Shown: positions 35,151 through 44,651, counted from the stretch's first letter. The stretch: DNA of 64,000 nucleotides from Thalassobacillus devorans MSP14 (GCF_000496835.1 NZ_KI543238.1:462229-526228), one strand, 5' to 3'. A program made the numbers and translations. The notes: generated by a model not told the origin, from the letters alone.

Positions 35151-35380
35151 TTCTCATCCTCCTTCGACTTACATGTTTAGAATATTCTTACAATTAAATT
35201 TTATCAAAGCTGACTTATATTTTGAATGGGTCAAATATCCCTCGTTTTAGGTATTTACACATGGAAAGTGAATTCTTACAGTAAAATAATAGGTTTGACT
35301 TTCGTTAATTGGAGGAAGGATTTATACTAGAGAATGAGACCGGAATAAAACGTCCTGTCTTTAAAAAGGGAATGAATGAT

Positions 35381-36097
35381 ATGGATAAACAATCACTGCA
35401 AGCAGAAATCGCCAGTTATACAGGCAGACTATTGCGGGATAATTTTGGCAAGGGACCATCCTCAGTATATGTGTCGATTGAAGAGCCATATATCACCATC
35501 TATTTGCGCGAATTTTTAGCACCGATGGAACGGGTATTGGTCAGCCAGAAAAACGATATGAAAGTCGAAGAAACAAGGGACTTGCTGATGGAAGAACTAC
35601 TTCCCGATATACGGGCCACTCTAAGAGTAATGACCGGACTGGACGTGGAAGACATTTTTTATGACTGGTCGCTTAATAATCGTTCTGGTGTTTTCTTAGG
35701 GGTAATAGCCAAAGAGAAACAAGAAGAAGAGATTCATCTGGCTGATTATCCAGATAAGAAAAAAATCCATGAAGAGATAATCCGTGTGAGTGAGCAGGCA
35801 GAAAAAGCTCCAACTAAAGTCGATTCGTTCATGTTGAATGAGCGGACTTTAATGGTTGTCCGTGATGGTATATTAGTACGGATTGAAAAAGAACTGATAC
35901 GTTCTGGCTTTGGTGAAACATTGAAGCTCACGAAGCGAAAGCTGGAAAAAGGACTGTTAAGCCAATCTTATTGTGAAAACATTCTCGATACACAAGTCAT
36001 CGATGTATTTGTGGATTGGGATTTTAATGAAGATAAAAGTTACATCATTTTTATTTTAAAACCGAAGAAGCCAGGTGGAAATGAGTTGGATAATTAG
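35381..36097 (+). CDS. Tandem DUF2294 protein
   Basis: A 238-aa protein made of two DUF2294 (YbcI-type) units, roughly residues 1-115 and 125-235. The first has SYTGRLLRDNFGKGPSSVYV, ITIYLREFLAPME and DIFYDWSLNNRSGVFLGV; the second repeats the plan more loosely, ending VIDVFVDWDFNEDKSYIIFIL. ATG 35381 is preferred: AAAAAGGGA is 9-10 bases upstream, while ATG 35372 touches it. The family is common in Bacillales and of unknown function. Own terminator follows, so monocistronic. Confidence 0.78.
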   Translation: MDKQSLQAEIASYTGRLLRDNFGKGPSSVYVSIEEPYITIYLREFLAPMERVLVSQKNDMKVEETRDLLMEELLPDIRATLRVMTGLDVEDIFYDWSLNNRSGVFLGVIAKEKQEEEIHLADYPDKKKIHEEIIRVSEQAEKAPTKVDSFMLNERTLMVVRDGILVRIEKELIRSGFGETLKLTKRKLEKGLLSQSYCENILDTQVIDVFVDWDFNEDKSYIIFILKPKKPGGNELDN

Positions 36098-36108
36098 AGC
36101 CAGACATA

Positions 36109-36145
36109 AGCCGGAAAAGGGTCGTACCTTTTTCGGCTTTTTTTA
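36109..36145 (+). terminator. Terminator of the DUF2294 gene
   Basis: AAGCCGGAAAAGG (from 36109) pairs with CCTTTTTCGGCTT (36127-36139), followed by T-run. Confidence 0.85.
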
Positions 36146-36179
36146 TTATTTCAAATCGGAATGAAAGAAAGGGGTATCT

Positions 36180-36389
36180 ATGAAATATATTGTAGTAGCA
36201 GAAGATTCTAATCAATTAAGAGTAGAATTTGCGCAACAAAAAGAGGCGGTTATTTTTTCGAGTTATGAAGAGGCACAAGCGTTCATTAAGAGTGTCCATG
36301 AAGAAAATGTCCTTCCAGATAAATATAAGTTGAGAATTGAATCCTTCGATAAAACAGCAGAACAGTTGAATCAGCAAGATCAAGAATAG
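36180..36389 (+). CDS. Small hypothetical protein, 69 aa
   Basis: Not recognised. The chain starts MKYIVVAEDSN and has the sequence pattern of a small alpha/beta protein: strand, helix (SSYEEAQAFIKSVHEEN), strand and a polar Gln-rich tail. GAAAGGGG lies before ATG 36180. It stands alone between the DUF2294 terminator and the DCC gene. Between 36390 and 36563 there is only a hairpin CCCGCAG/CTGCGGG (about 36422-36440). Confidence 0.55.
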   Translation: MKYIVVAEDSNQLRVEFAQQKEAVIFSSYEEAQAFIKSVHEENVLPDKYKLRIESFDKTAEQLNQQDQE

Positions 36390-36563
36390 CCAAATTGGTA
36401 AAACAGCTTTTTCCAATTAATCCCGCAGTATGTCTGCGGGGTCCACGGGCGTCTCCCTCGCTCCTTTCCTGCATAATTACCCCCTTTTTGTCCTGTTCCC
36501 CGTCTTTCGACTATCGTTTAATAAGTTGACATATGTGCTATATAAATGACAGGAGGTTTTTTT

Positions 36564-36929
36564 ATGAAACACATCGTCTTTTATGATGCACAATGTCCAC
36601 TTTGCTTTAACCTTAAGCGTGTCCTGCGGAAGCTCGATTGGTTTAATAAAATTAAATGGATATCCGTTCAGGAAGCTGAAAGAAGCGAAGGTTTCCGATA
36701 TTTAGATGGGAAAGACGTCTATGATGAAATCTATATGAAGACTTCGGATGGCAGGCTGTTGGCAGGTTTTTATACGATCAGACGGCTGCTTGTTTCACTG
36801 CCGCTGACTTTTTATGCGGGCCTGCTAATGTATCTGCCATTTGTAAGCCGCTTCGGTTCACCACTGTATAAATGGGTATCAAAGAATCGTTATGACTGGT
36901 TTGGGAGATATGATCAGCCAAGAGAGTGA
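36564..36929 (+). CDS. DCC-family (YuxK, DUF393) thiol-disulfide-type protein
   Basis: A 121-aa protein with the family motif DAQCPLC at residues 7-13 (DxxCPLC), a thioredoxin-fold-like redox motif, followed by VQEAERSEGFRYL and a hydrophobic helix ITHROUGH about 80-100. Relatives are called thiol-disulfide oxidoreductase DCC; their substrates are unknown. GGAGG is 7 bases before ATG 36564. Its stop faces the leftward DUF192 gene with 3 bases between. Confidence 0.75.
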   Translation: MKHIVFYDAQCPLCFNLKRVLRKLDWFNKIKWISVQEAERSEGFRYLDGKDVYDEIYMKTSDGRLLAGFYTIRRLLVSLPLTFYAGLLMYLPFVSRFGSPLYKWVSKNRYDWFGRYDQPRE

Positions 36930-36932
36930 TGA

Positions 36933-37298
36933 TTATTGTGTATTTGCTTCTTTTCTCTCCCCGTTAAATTCAAGCTGTGTTCCAAGAGTAATTTGAAAGT
37001 TTTTGATGGTCCCCAGTGGAAGCTCCAATGTTGAAACAGCTTCTTTCACTGGTTTGATAATTTCTCTGGGCTTCACATTGGGAAACGCTCTAACTACTTC
37101 CTGCTGTTCGTTTAAGAAAACGACATCAATGGCAAAATTCATAAAATACATATGGATGCTGTTACAGGGATTAATCCATAACCCTTCATTGTGGAGTGGG
37201 GTGCGGCGAAACATCAACCCTCTCAATCGCTTATAAAAAGTATTTGCCCGCTTAATGTCATGAGGAATATGAACAGTTTTTCCGTTCACTATATTCAT
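36933..37298 (-). CDS. DUF192 family protein
   Basis: A 121-aa protein of the DUF192 family, typified by RANTFYKRLRGLMFRRTP, the GLWINPCNSIHMYFMNFAIDVVFL core and a C-terminal PLGTIKNFQITLG. ATG 37298 follows GAAAGG closely; an ATG at 37331 has no site and a GTG at 37289 is possible. It is divergent from the Flp pilin gene and shares with it the region containing SinR-type boxes, and DUF192 genes are sometimes found beside Tad pilus loci. Function unknown. Confidence 0.7.
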   Translation of the reverse strand: MNIVNGKTVHIPHDIKRANTFYKRLRGLMFRRTPLHNEGLWINPCNSIHMYFMNFAIDVVFLNEQQEVVRAFPNVKPREIIKPVKEAVSTLELPLGTIKNFQITLGTQLEFNGERKEANTQ

Positions 37299-37346
37299 CC
37301 TTTCTTTCTTTAATTGCGATCTTTTGTTCATTATATAAAACTAATT

Positions 37347-37506
37347 GTTCTTTTTAAAGAATGAAATTGTGCGAAAAATCAAGCAAAAGAGAGGAATAAA
37401 AAGCATTATCTTTGTTCTATATAAAGAACAACAGAAAATGAGGGTTTCCAGCGATGTGTTGTTCGTTATATGATGTATTCAAGTTCTACATATAGAACGA
37501 AAGAAC
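37347..37506. promoter_or_regulatory. Cluster of SinR-type operator boxes before flp
   Basis: Three palindromes GTTCT-N6-AGAA(C/T) start at 37347, 37414 and 37483 (centres 67 and 69 bp apart). Exact matches to the SinR box GTTCTYT occur at 37347-37353 (plus), 37423-37429 (minus) and 37500-37506 (minus). The operon they precede ends with a SinR-like gene. Confidence 0.6.
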
Positions 37507-37532
37507 AACAAAATTTAGAGGAGGAATCATTA

Positions 37533-37697
37533 ATGAACACATTGACAAGATTATGGAAAGAAGAAGAAGGACAAGCACTTTCGGAATATGGTTTGATTAT
37601 TGGGTTGATTGCTATAGTTTGTATAGCGGCTATGGGATGGGTAGCTGGCGGTATTCAAAATCTATTTGGCCGAGTAGCTAATGAACTAACTCCTTAA
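37533..37697 (+). CDS. flp: Flp-type pilin
   Basis: A 54-aa prepilin, the structural subunit of a Tad/Flp pilus. EEEGQALSEYGLIIGLIAIVCIA shows the Flp signature: Gly before the cleavage site, Glu at +5-like position and Tyr, then a single hydrophobic helix. GAGGAGG precedes ATG 37533; an in-frame ATG at 37470 has no site. The prepilin peptidase gene follows after a hairpin that would let pilin be made in excess. Confidence 0.9.
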   Translation: MNTLTRLWKEEEGQALSEYGLIIGLIAIVCIAAMGWVAGGIQNLFGRVANELTP

Positions 37698-37718
37698 TCT
37701 ACTAAAGTTTTATTTTCG

Positions 37719-37752
37719 CCCTGCTTTTCACTTTGAAAAGCAGGGTGTTTTA
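37719..37752 (+). terminator. Partial terminator/attenuator between flp and the tad genes
   Basis: CCCTGCTTTTC (37719-37729) pairs perfectly with GAAAAGCAGGG (37735-37745), then TGTTTTAT. Its place right after the pilin gene suggests controlled read-through into the assembly genes or 3'-end protection of flp mRNA. Confidence 0.75.
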
Positions 37753-37771
37753 TAAGAAAGGAGAACTAAAC

Positions 37772-38275
37772 ATGGAAAATATGATTCTTATCTTGATACT
37801 AATAATATCTATATACACTGATATTCGTTCACGTAGAATATTTAACATTGTTACAGTACCTGCTGTATTAGCGGGACTATTTTATCACATAGGGGTAGAT
37901 GGGGGAAGTGGATTCTTCTTTAGCAGTCTGGGGTTTTTCGTTGGGTTAGCTCTATTATTTATTCCTTTTGCTATGGGCGGAATAGGGGCTGGAGATGTAA
38001 AACTGTTGGCAGCTATAGGAGCATTAAAAGGTACTTCTTTTGTTTTCTATACTTTTTTATATGGAGCCATTATAGGGGGGCTTATGGCATTATTTATTTT
38101 AGTTAAAAGAAAACATTTCAAGGGTTTTGTTTACCGAATGGCATCGTCACTAATCCTTTTGAAAAGTGAAGCGGGCAGTCTGGATATCAGAAAAGATGAT
38201 CTTGCTCCTTCGTTACCGTATGGGGTGGCTATCGCGTTAGGAGCAGTTTGTACATATTTCTTGGAGGGCGTTTAG
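37772..38275 (+). CDS. tadV: Prepilin peptidase (TadV/CpaA, A24)
   Basis: A 167-aa aspartyl membrane protease that cleaves the Flp prepilin. The two catalytic aspartates fit SIYTDIRSRRI (about residue 14) and GGIGAGDVKLLAAIGA, the GxGD motif near 73-80. Five to six hydrophobic segments; no methyltransferase domain, as usual for TadV. AAAGGAGAA precedes ATG 37772; an in-frame start at 37733 lies inside the hairpin. Confidence 0.9.
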   Translation: MENMILILILIISIYTDIRSRRIFNIVTVPAVLAGLFYHIGVDGGSGFFFSSLGFFVGLALLFIPFAMGGIGAGDVKLLAAIGALKGTSFVFYTFLYGAIIGGLMALFILVKRKHFKGFVYRMASSLILLKSEAGSLDIRKDDLAPSLPYGVAIALGAVCTYFLEGV

Positions 38276-38276
38276 A

Positions 38277-38660
38277 ATGAAGTCTAATAAAGGCCAGGCA
38301 TTAGTAGAAATGGCACTGGTACTTCCTATTTTGTTAATGTTGTTGTTTGGGATAGTTGATTTCGGCAGGATATTTCATGCTTATTTAACCATTGATCATG
38401 TAGGTCGTGAAGCTGCAAGGCTCGCTACTGTTCAACAATATGAGGATGGGGAAATTAAGTCTCGAACGTTATCCTCTGCAGTTGGTCTTAATCTTACTGA
38501 AGATGATATAAATATTAATCCTAACGGGAAAGCGAATCGTTCCAGTGGTGATGATGTAATTGTTACTGTTACATATAAAATTGGATTTATCACTCCATTA
38601 GTCAATACATTCATTTCCTCATTGACATTAACTGATAAGACAGTGATGAGGGTGGAATGA
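38277..38660 (+). CDS. tadE: TadE-like minor pilin
   Basis: A 127-aa pseudopilin with the TadE signature GQALVEMALVLPILLMLLFGIVDFG near residues 6-30 and one N-terminal transmembrane helix; the remainder is predicted outside. TadE-type proteins are processed by TadV and needed for pilus assembly. Begins one base after the peptidase stop (GGAGGGCG upstream). Confidence 0.88.
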   Translation: MKSNKGQALVEMALVLPILLMLLFGIVDFGRIFHAYLTIDHVGREAARLATVQQYEDGEIKSRTLSSAVGLNLTEDDININPNGKANRSSGDDVIVTVTYKIGFITPLVNTFISSLTLTDKTVMRVE

Positions 38661-38661
38661 G

Positions 38662-39609
38662 ATGAAGAAAATAGTGAACCTTTTTGTTCGTTATAAAGAA
38701 GAGGAAAGTGGTAATGCTTTGATATTGGTTGCATTATCAATGGTAATGATTTGCGGGTTTGTCGCTTTAGTGATTGATGGAGGGAGTCTGTTTTTTGAAA
38801 AAAGCAAACTGCAGAAAAGCCTCGATGCTGCAGTACTGGCTGGGGCACAAAAGCTTCAGACAAGTCAATTCCAAGCAGAAGCAGTGGCAATAGAGGTAGC
38901 TCAGAAAAATGGCATTACTCTGAATGGTAGTGATATTGAAACTGGTAATGATTATATCCAGGTTACAAAATCGGTAACAAAAAATCTTAGCTTTGCCACT
39001 GTTTTAGGAATACCTAGTGCTGATGTAGCAGCTTTGGCTAAAGCGAAGGTTGGCGGGAAACTCCAGAGAAGAGAAGGTATTGTACCAGTTGGGATAGAAA
39101 GTGAAGAATTTTCTACGGAAGCACCTTACACGATGCATTTTCAGCCAAGTAACAAAGAGAATGAACCGGTAAGTGGTAACTTTGGCTTTTTGGATATTGA
39201 TACCAATAATCAGTCTACCTTAAGAGATGGCATACAGGATGGGGTGGAAATGAAAATATCAGAAGAAATGCACGAATGGACGAATACAGGTCTGAAGTGG
39301 GGGCAGGTAGACCAAGGCTTCCAACATAGAATTAATGAAGATGCCGATGAAGGAAGGAACTATTGTTCTAGTTATGAATCAGCCGATGATTCTTGTGAAC
39401 GTGTTGTAATTGTTCCTATTGTAGAAAGTTATGAAGGTTCTAATGGTAAAACCCTTGTAAAAATAATTGGTTTTGCATCCTTTTGGATTCAATCGGTCGA
39501 ACAACATGAAGTCGTAGGTCGTTTCATTAATACCGTCACCTTTGGTGAGTTCAGCGATGTAGATGATGAATCTACTTATGGAATTTCCGGTGTCAAGCTT
39601 GTCCAATAG
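38662..39609 (+). CDS. tadG: TadG-type pilus assembly protein
   Basis: A 315-aa protein with an N-terminal GNALILVALSMVMICGFVALVIDGG helix (TadE/TadG-like N-terminal domain) and the KLQKSLDAAVLAGAQKL stretch common to Tad proteins. The rest (about 130-315) is a soluble extracellular domain with two cysteines in NYCSSYES and DDSCERV that could pair. Starts 1 base after tadE. Confidence 0.82.
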   Translation: MKKIVNLFVRYKEEESGNALILVALSMVMICGFVALVIDGGSLFFEKSKLQKSLDAAVLAGAQKLQTSQFQAEAVAIEVAQKNGITLNGSDIETGNDYIQVTKSVTKNLSFATVLGIPSADVAALAKAKVGGKLQRREGIVPVGIESEEFSTEAPYTMHFQPSNKENEPVSGNFGFLDIDTNNQSTLRDGIQDGVEMKISEEMHEWTNTGLKWGQVDQGFQHRINEDADEGRNYCSSYESADDSCERVVIVPIVESYEGSNGKTLVKIIGFASFWIQSVEQHEVVGRFINTVTFGEFSDVDDESTYGISGVKLVQ

Positions 39610-39633
39610 TTTAATTGAAGAGAAGGGGATATC

Positions 39634-40224
39634 ATGAAAACAAAAAAATTATGGATTTGGTCGCTGCTGTTCGGCATTATAGCCACCGCTGTCTTTTATG
39701 GACTGCTTAATGCCGAGGAAGAAACCTCTGCAAGCACCGGAACGGAAGAGATTGCGGATGGTAAAGAAGACGAGCAGGAAGACAAAAAGCAAGAGCTGGA
39801 AGAATCAGTGGCAGAAGGTGAAACTGTTAATAAAATGCTCTCTGTGGAAAAAGGAAAGCGGGCGATGACCGTGCAAATTGAAGAGCCGCAGGGAGTGGCC
39901 GGTTTCATTGAAGCAGGAGATCATGTCGATGTTGTAGCGATCCTTACCGCTCCTGAAGAAGCGAAAGATGACCAGCATGATGCTGGGACATTGATTTTAC
40001 AAAACGTGCAAGTTCTGGCGGTTGGTCACTCCGCTGATACAGATGAAGAGAAAGCCCGTTACCAGATGGTTACACTTTCTGTTACTCCAAAAGAAGGGCT
40101 GACGCTAGGGTTCGCAACCAAGTATCAACTCTATCTCATGTTAAGAAGTGAGGGCGACGATAAAGTGGAACCGAAAAACACCCATATCCATGAGGATAAT
40201 CTGCACAAGGGAGTGTTCAAATGA
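39634..40224 (+). CDS. cpaB: CpaB/RcpC-like pilus assembly protein
   Basis: A 196-aa protein with one N-terminal membrane helix (7-24), a highly acidic linker (EDEQEDKKQELEESVAEGE) and an RcpC/CpaB core: KRAMTVQIEEPQGVAGFIEAGDHVDVVAIL followed by LILQNVQVLAVG. The usual N-terminal SAF part is shortened. Its stop overlaps the TadZ start (ATGA). Confidence 0.85.
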   Translation: MKTKKLWIWSLLFGIIATAVFYGLLNAEEETSASTGTEEIADGKEDEQEDKKQELEESVAEGETVNKMLSVEKGKRAMTVQIEEPQGVAGFIEAGDHVDVVAILTAPEEAKDDQHDAGTLILQNVQVLAVGHSADTDEEKARYQMVTLSVTPKEGLTLGFATKYQLYLMLRSEGDDKVEPKNTHIHEDNLHKGVFK

Positions 40225-41399
40225 TGAAATGGATTGCTGTTTCGGAAGGTGTTGGGGATACGCAAAAAATCAAGGATCTTTTTCAAGAGGCAGGTATCCA
40301 GGTGACGTGGCTTTCAAGACTGGATCAGGTTTCCGTTGACTTAGGAGATACGGATATTTTAATAGTGTCTGCTGAAGCAAATTCGGACATTTATAGCTAT
40401 TGCCGTCAGGTCACATGGTCCAATCCTGATGTATCTATCATTCTACTTTCCGAGGAAACGGAAGTAGATTTGCAAAGTGCCATCCGTGCCGGTGTCTTTG
40501 ATGTAATGCATATGACGGAAGAGAAAGAGCAGCTGCTTGGTGTGCTGGATGAAATTGAAGACCGTCTCAATGTGATGCAGAGAAAGCTGGCTCCCAAAGC
40601 TGCAGATGAGGATAAGCGTGCAAGAGTGATGACGACATGCAGTACCAAAGGAGGTGTAGGGAAAACGACGTTTACGGTAAACATGACCGCCTCACTTGCT
40701 AAACAAGGAAGAAAAGTACTAGTCATTGACCTGGATTTACAGTTCGGAGATGTTGCCATGTTCTTTGACACGAAACCGAAGAAAACCATTTATGAATGGG
40801 TGAAAGAAGAACGTTCCCAAATGAAACTGGCTTCCTGTGTTGAATCGTTCAACGAGCAGATTGACATTTTATCGGCGCCTATCCGTCCGGAATTTGCAGA
40901 AGTGATTACAGACGAGCATATCAAGCAGCTGATTAAACTGGCGAAACCTTTATATGACGTTATTTTAATTGACACAGCTCCATATATGGATGAAGTAGTA
41001 CTGACTGCCCTGGAAGAATCGGATGATATTTTCCTGGTTACATTGCTGGACCTCCCGACGTTACGAAATAATAAAACTTTCCTGGAAACACTACAGACAC
41101 TGAATCTGCAGGGAAAAGTGAAGGTGGTCCTGAACAGGAATTCGAAAAAACGTGGCCTCACGGAAAAGACTGCTGAGGAAGTATTAGGGATGCCGATTGA
41201 AATTAAAGTTCCTGATACCGAAAAAATCGTCGTCTCATCGGTAAATGTCGGGGCACCATTTGTCCTCTCCCATCCACGAGCGAAGGTATCGAAAGTGCTG
41301 CTCAAGCTGGGACATTCGATGTTTGACCAGGGAGATACAAAAGCTAAAAAGAAATTGCAGCTGAATAAAAAAGCTTCCGTAGCGGGGAGGCCGGTATAA
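40221..41399 (+). CDS. tadZ: TadZ/CpaE-type ATPase
   Basis: A 392-aa localisation factor of the Tad system: residues 1-125 form a receiver-like domain and about 135-375 a ParA/MinD ATPase with CSTKGGVGKTTFTVN (Walker A with the deviant lysine), VIDLDLQFGDVAMF and DVILIDTAPYMDE. In other bacteria TadZ marks the cell pole for pilus assembly. Tandem ATG at 40221/40224; overlaps cpaB and, by one base, tadA. Confidence 0.9.
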   Translation: MMKWIAVSEGVGDTQKIKDLFQEAGIQVTWLSRLDQVSVDLGDTDILIVSAEANSDIYSYCRQVTWSNPDVSIILLSEETEVDLQSAIRAGVFDVMHMTEEKEQLLGVLDEIEDRLNVMQRKLAPKAADEDKRARVMTTCSTKGGVGKTTFTVNMTASLAKQGRKVLVIDLDLQFGDVAMFFDTKPKKTIYEWVKEERSQMKLASCVESFNEQIDILSAPIRPEFAEVITDEHIKQLIKLAKPLYDVILIDTAPYMDEVVLTALEESDDIFLVTLLDLPTLRNNKTFLETLQTLNLQGKVKVVLNRNSKKRGLTEKTAEEVLGMPIEIKVPDTEKIVVSSVNVGAPFVLSHPRAKVSKVLLKLGHSMFDQGDTKAKKKLQLNKKASVAGRPV

Positions 41400-42748
41400 T
41401 GTCACTGTTAAAAAGGCTGGGAAAAGAAGAACTGCTGGCGGAGAGTAAAACGGAACCGAAACACACCTTCCATCTTAATAGGAAAGTAGAGGGAACAGGC
41501 GTGGAGGATAAGCTCCACAACTATTTGATAGAGGAAATGAAAAAGTATGAAAAACAAGAGGAAGTGGATTACGACAAAATTATTGAAAGTAAAGCCGAAG
41601 AGTTTTTTCAGCGTGACGGCTCGCGTCTGACTTTCGAAACCAAACAACAGATCCTGACAAACACGAAGCATGAACTAACCGGGTATGGACCGATTACACC
41701 ACTGCTGGCTGATCCTGATATTACAGAAGTAATGGTAAACGGCCTGCAGGGGGTCTATTATGAGTCAAAAGGAAAAATTATAAAAACGGATATTACCTTC
41801 AAAGACGACAACCATATTCTGCGCGTCATTGAAAAAATCGTTCATCCTTTAGGAAGAAGGATCGATGAAAGCTCGCCGATGGTCGATGCCCGGCTTCCTG
41901 ATGGCTCTCGTGTCAATGCTATCATTCCGCCGCTGGCTATCAACGGGCCGACATTGACAATCCGTAAGTTTTCCGACACACCTTTCACGATTAAAGACCT
42001 GATATATTTTCAGACGATCAGTAAAGATATGGCTGCTTTTATTGAAGCGTGTGTCGTTTCCAAACTGAACGTATTCATCAGCGGGGGAACGGGCTCAGGA
42101 AAGACTTCTACCTTAAACGTATTGTCTTCGTTCATACCGCAGGGGGAGCGGATTGTTACGATCGAGGATGCCGCGGAACTCAAACTATCGCAATCCCATG
42201 TGGTGTCCTTAGAGGCACGTCCGCCTAATATCGAAGGAGAAGGAGCCATTACCATCAGGGATCTGGTGCGGAACTCACTGCGGATGCGGCCGGACCGGAT
42301 CATTATCGGGGAGGTGCGCAGTGCCGAAGCCTTGGATATGCTTCAGGCAATGAATACGGGCCATGAGGGGAGTCTTGGCACTGGTCACGCTAACTCGCCT
42401 CGGGATCTCCTCGCACGTCTGGAAACGATGGTATTAATGGCAGGCTTTGACTTACCGATCCGGGCAATCCGGGAACAGATTGCGAATGCGCTCGATATCA
42501 TCATCCATCAGACGCGAATGAAAGATGGAAGCAGGAAAATCACTCACATCTCTGAAGTGCTGGGGTTGGAAGGGGACACCATCGTCCTCCAGGATTTGTT
42601 TGTCTTTAAGGAGACAGGGATGACCAATGATGGAAGAATGCAAGGGAAATATCAATCGACCGGCATCCGTCCGCATTGTGCCGATCGTTTGGAAATGAAC
42701 GGATTCACGATTCCCTCTTCCTGGTATATGGAGGAGTGGGAAGTATGA
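41399..42748 (+). CDS. tadA: Pilus assembly/secretion ATPase TadA (CpaF)
   Basis: A 449-aa hexameric ATPase driving pilus extension (and possibly retraction). N-terminal domain to about 190, then the core with Walker [14 protein letters not shown] near 228, Asp box TIEDAAEL, Walker [16 protein letters not shown] near 301 and the His box [16 protein letters not shown] near 317. Starts on the last base of the tadZ stop (TAATG). Confidence 0.95.
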   Translation: MSLLKRLGKEELLAESKTEPKHTFHLNRKVEGTGVEDKLHNYLIEEMKKYEKQEEVDYDKIIESKAEEFFQRDGSRLTFETKQQILTNTKHELTGYGPITPLLADPDITEVMVNGLQGVYYESKGKIIKTDITFKDDNHILRVIEKIVHPLGRRIDESSPMVDARLPDGSRVNAIIPPLAINGPTLTIRKFSDTPFTIKDLIYFQTISKDMAAFIEACVVSKLNVFISGGTGSGKTSTLNVLSSFIPQGERIVTIEDAAELKLSQSHVVSLEARPPNIEGEGAITIRDLVRNSLRMRPDRIIIGEVRSAEALDMLQAMNTGHEGSLGTGHANSPRDLLARLETMVLMAGFDLPIRAIREQIANALDIIIHQTRMKDGSRKITHISEVLGLEGDTIVLQDLFVFKETGMTNDGRMQGKYQSTGIRPHCADRLEMNGFTIPSSWYMEEWEV

Positions 42749-43719
42749 ACACGCCTGCTATCTATTTATTGGGAAGTTTTTTTCTGGCAGCGGTGTTCGT
42801 GTTTTACTGGGCAGCCGTATTCATTGTTAAGAAAAATAAGTATGATAAGCGGTTGGAAAAATATTCGCTGAAAGAGAGGCCGGCAGAGAAAACGAAAAAG
42901 AAAGCAAAGCAACCGGAAAAGAAAGCACAATCATCCTTTATAAAAACGATGGGAAGTAAATTGGATGGGCTTGCTGCTTCGAAAAAGTGGGGAAGGAAGC
43001 TTACACAGGCGAACTCCCGAATGTCACCAGGGGACTTTTTGTTATACCGAATAGTCGGGTTGACAGTTGTTGGTATTCTTCCTTATCTGTATGGTTGGCA
43101 CTACCTTTTGATTATCCCTGGTGCGTTCCTCGGTTACTGGCTGCCGGTTGTCCACCTCAACATGAAAATCGAAAAGCGTCTGACACGTGGCACCCATCAG
43201 CTGGCAGAAGCGTTAGGCACAATGGGAAACTCGATGCGAGCGGGTTTCAGTTTTATGCAGTCGATGAAATTAGTCTCTGAAGAGTATCCTGACCCGATCG
43301 GTCCCGAATTTAAAAAGACATTGCAGGACATCAAATATGGTATTCCTGTCGAGGATGCATTCATGCGGATGCTGAAGCGGCTGCCTGACAAAGAACTGGA
43401 AATGACGGTGAAAGCAATGCTGATTCAGCGTTCCAGTGGCGGAAACCTTGCCACCCTTCTGGAAACTATCCAGGAAACGGTTAGTGGGCGAATAAGGATC
43501 AAAGATGAAATCAAGACGCTGACTGCACAAGGGAAGATGTCCTCCTGGATTATTACCGGCCTTCCGATTGGGCTTGCGCTTTATCTCCATTTTGCAAATC
43601 CGGAATATTTCAGCTTATTGATTGAGCATCCGTTAGGAAAAGTAATGATGGCAATGGGCGGACTCGGTATTATAATGGGCTGGATATTCCTCCGAAAAAT
43701 TGTCAGGATCGAGGTGTAG
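42745..43719 (+). CDS. tadB: Tad inner-membrane protein TadB
   Basis: A 324-aa T2SF-domain membrane protein that with TadC forms the platform for the ATPase. N-terminal helix (5-28), a basic linker rich in Lys (KKKAKQPEKKAQ), two helices near 100-135, the cytoplasmic T2SF domain (LAEALGTMGNSMRAGFSFMQS to TLTAQGKMSS) and two C-terminal helices. ATG 42745 overlaps the tadA stop (ATGA). Confidence 0.9.
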   Translation: MNTPAIYLLGSFFLAAVFVFYWAAVFIVKKNKYDKRLEKYSLKERPAEKTKKKAKQPEKKAQSSFIKTMGSKLDGLAASKKWGRKLTQANSRMSPGDFLLYRIVGLTVVGILPYLYGWHYLLIIPGAFLGYWLPVVHLNMKIEKRLTRGTHQLAEALGTMGNSMRAGFSFMQSMKLVSEEYPDPIGPEFKKTLQDIKYGIPVEDAFMRMLKRLPDKELEMTVKAMLIQRSSGGNLATLLETIQETVSGRIRIKDEIKTLTAQGKMSSWIITGLPIGLALYLHFANPEYFSLLIEHPLGKVMMAMGGLGIIMGWIFLRKIVRIEV

Positions 43720-43721
43720 TG

Positions 43722-44651
43722 ATGGATCAGCTGTTTTTTTACTTTTTCCTTCTCCTGTCGATTACTATGCTGATGCAAGCTTTATTGCAATTAGCATTTA
43801 GACACCAGCTCATTATGGAAAAACGAGTTGCGGATTACGTAGGTACTACAGAGGTAAAAATGAAAAAGAAGGCAAAGCGTTCAAGCGACAAACTTTTCCT
43901 TATCAAGAGGCTTGATTCTGTTATTCATAAAATGAAAGCTGCCATCGAAAGAAGATTGAGTCTGGAAAGCACCAATGAATTAGAACGGAAGCTGAGGGAT
44001 GCCGGGGTTTCCTACAGTTGGACTCCGATCGATTTTCGACTGCTGCAGCTCTTGATTGGGGCCATTCTTTTCATGGCAGCATTCCTCCTGTTTAGCAAGA
44101 CAGCGGAAAATAATCTGTCTTTGTTTCTATTATCAGGGGCATTAGGGGGGCTTGGCTACTATTACCCTTTGTTTTATTTGGGTTCGCGAAAGAAACGAAG
44201 GGCAGCTTTGATTGAAAAAAAGATGGCTGACTTTTTCGACATGGTGAACCTGTCGGTAGAGGCTGGCCTTGGTCTCGATGCAGCGATTGTCCGTGTATGT
44301 AAAAATACGAATGGACCATTGTCTGAAGAGTTCACACGAGCCATTGAGGAAATGAAATTAGGAAAGTCCAGGCGAGAGGCTTTCATCAACCTGAGGAATC
44401 GCATACCATTGGATGCTTTTCAGAGCATGATGACTTCTTTGATCCAGGCTGATCAGCTGGGGATAGGAATGGCTAAAGTTCTCCGTGCTTTGACGGTGCG
44501 GGTGCGTGAACATCAACGCCAGTCGGCAAGAGAAAAGGCGATGAAAGCTCCCGTCAAAATGATATTCCCTATGCTATTTTTCATCTTCCCCTCTATTTTT
44601 ATCGTATTATTAGGGCCCCTCGTCATCTATCTCATTCAATTTGGTTTATAA
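43722..44651 (+). CDS. tadC: Tad inner-membrane protein TadC
   Basis: A 309-aa T2SF-domain protein, partner of TadB. One N-terminal helix, two central helices (about 105-150), the T2SF cytoplasmic domain (MVNLSVEAGLGLDAAIVRV to ADQLGIGMAKVLRAL, REKAMKAPVKM) and a C-terminal helix. GAGGTG is 7 bases before ATG 43722; a GTG directly before it is in frame. Confidence 0.9.
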   Translation: MDQLFFYFFLLLSITMLMQALLQLAFRHQLIMEKRVADYVGTTEVKMKKKAKRSSDKLFLIKRLDSVIHKMKAAIERRLSLESTNELERKLRDAGVSYSWTPIDFRLLQLLIGAILFMAAFLLFSKTAENNLSLFLLSGALGGLGYYYPLFYLGSRKKRRAALIEKKMADFFDMVNLSVEAGLGLDAAIVRVCKNTNGPLSEEFTRAIEEMKLGKSRREAFINLRNRIPLDAFQSMMTSLIQADQLGIGMAKVLRALTVRVREHQRQSAREKAMKAPVKMIFPMLFFIFPSIFIVLLGPLVIYLIQFGL

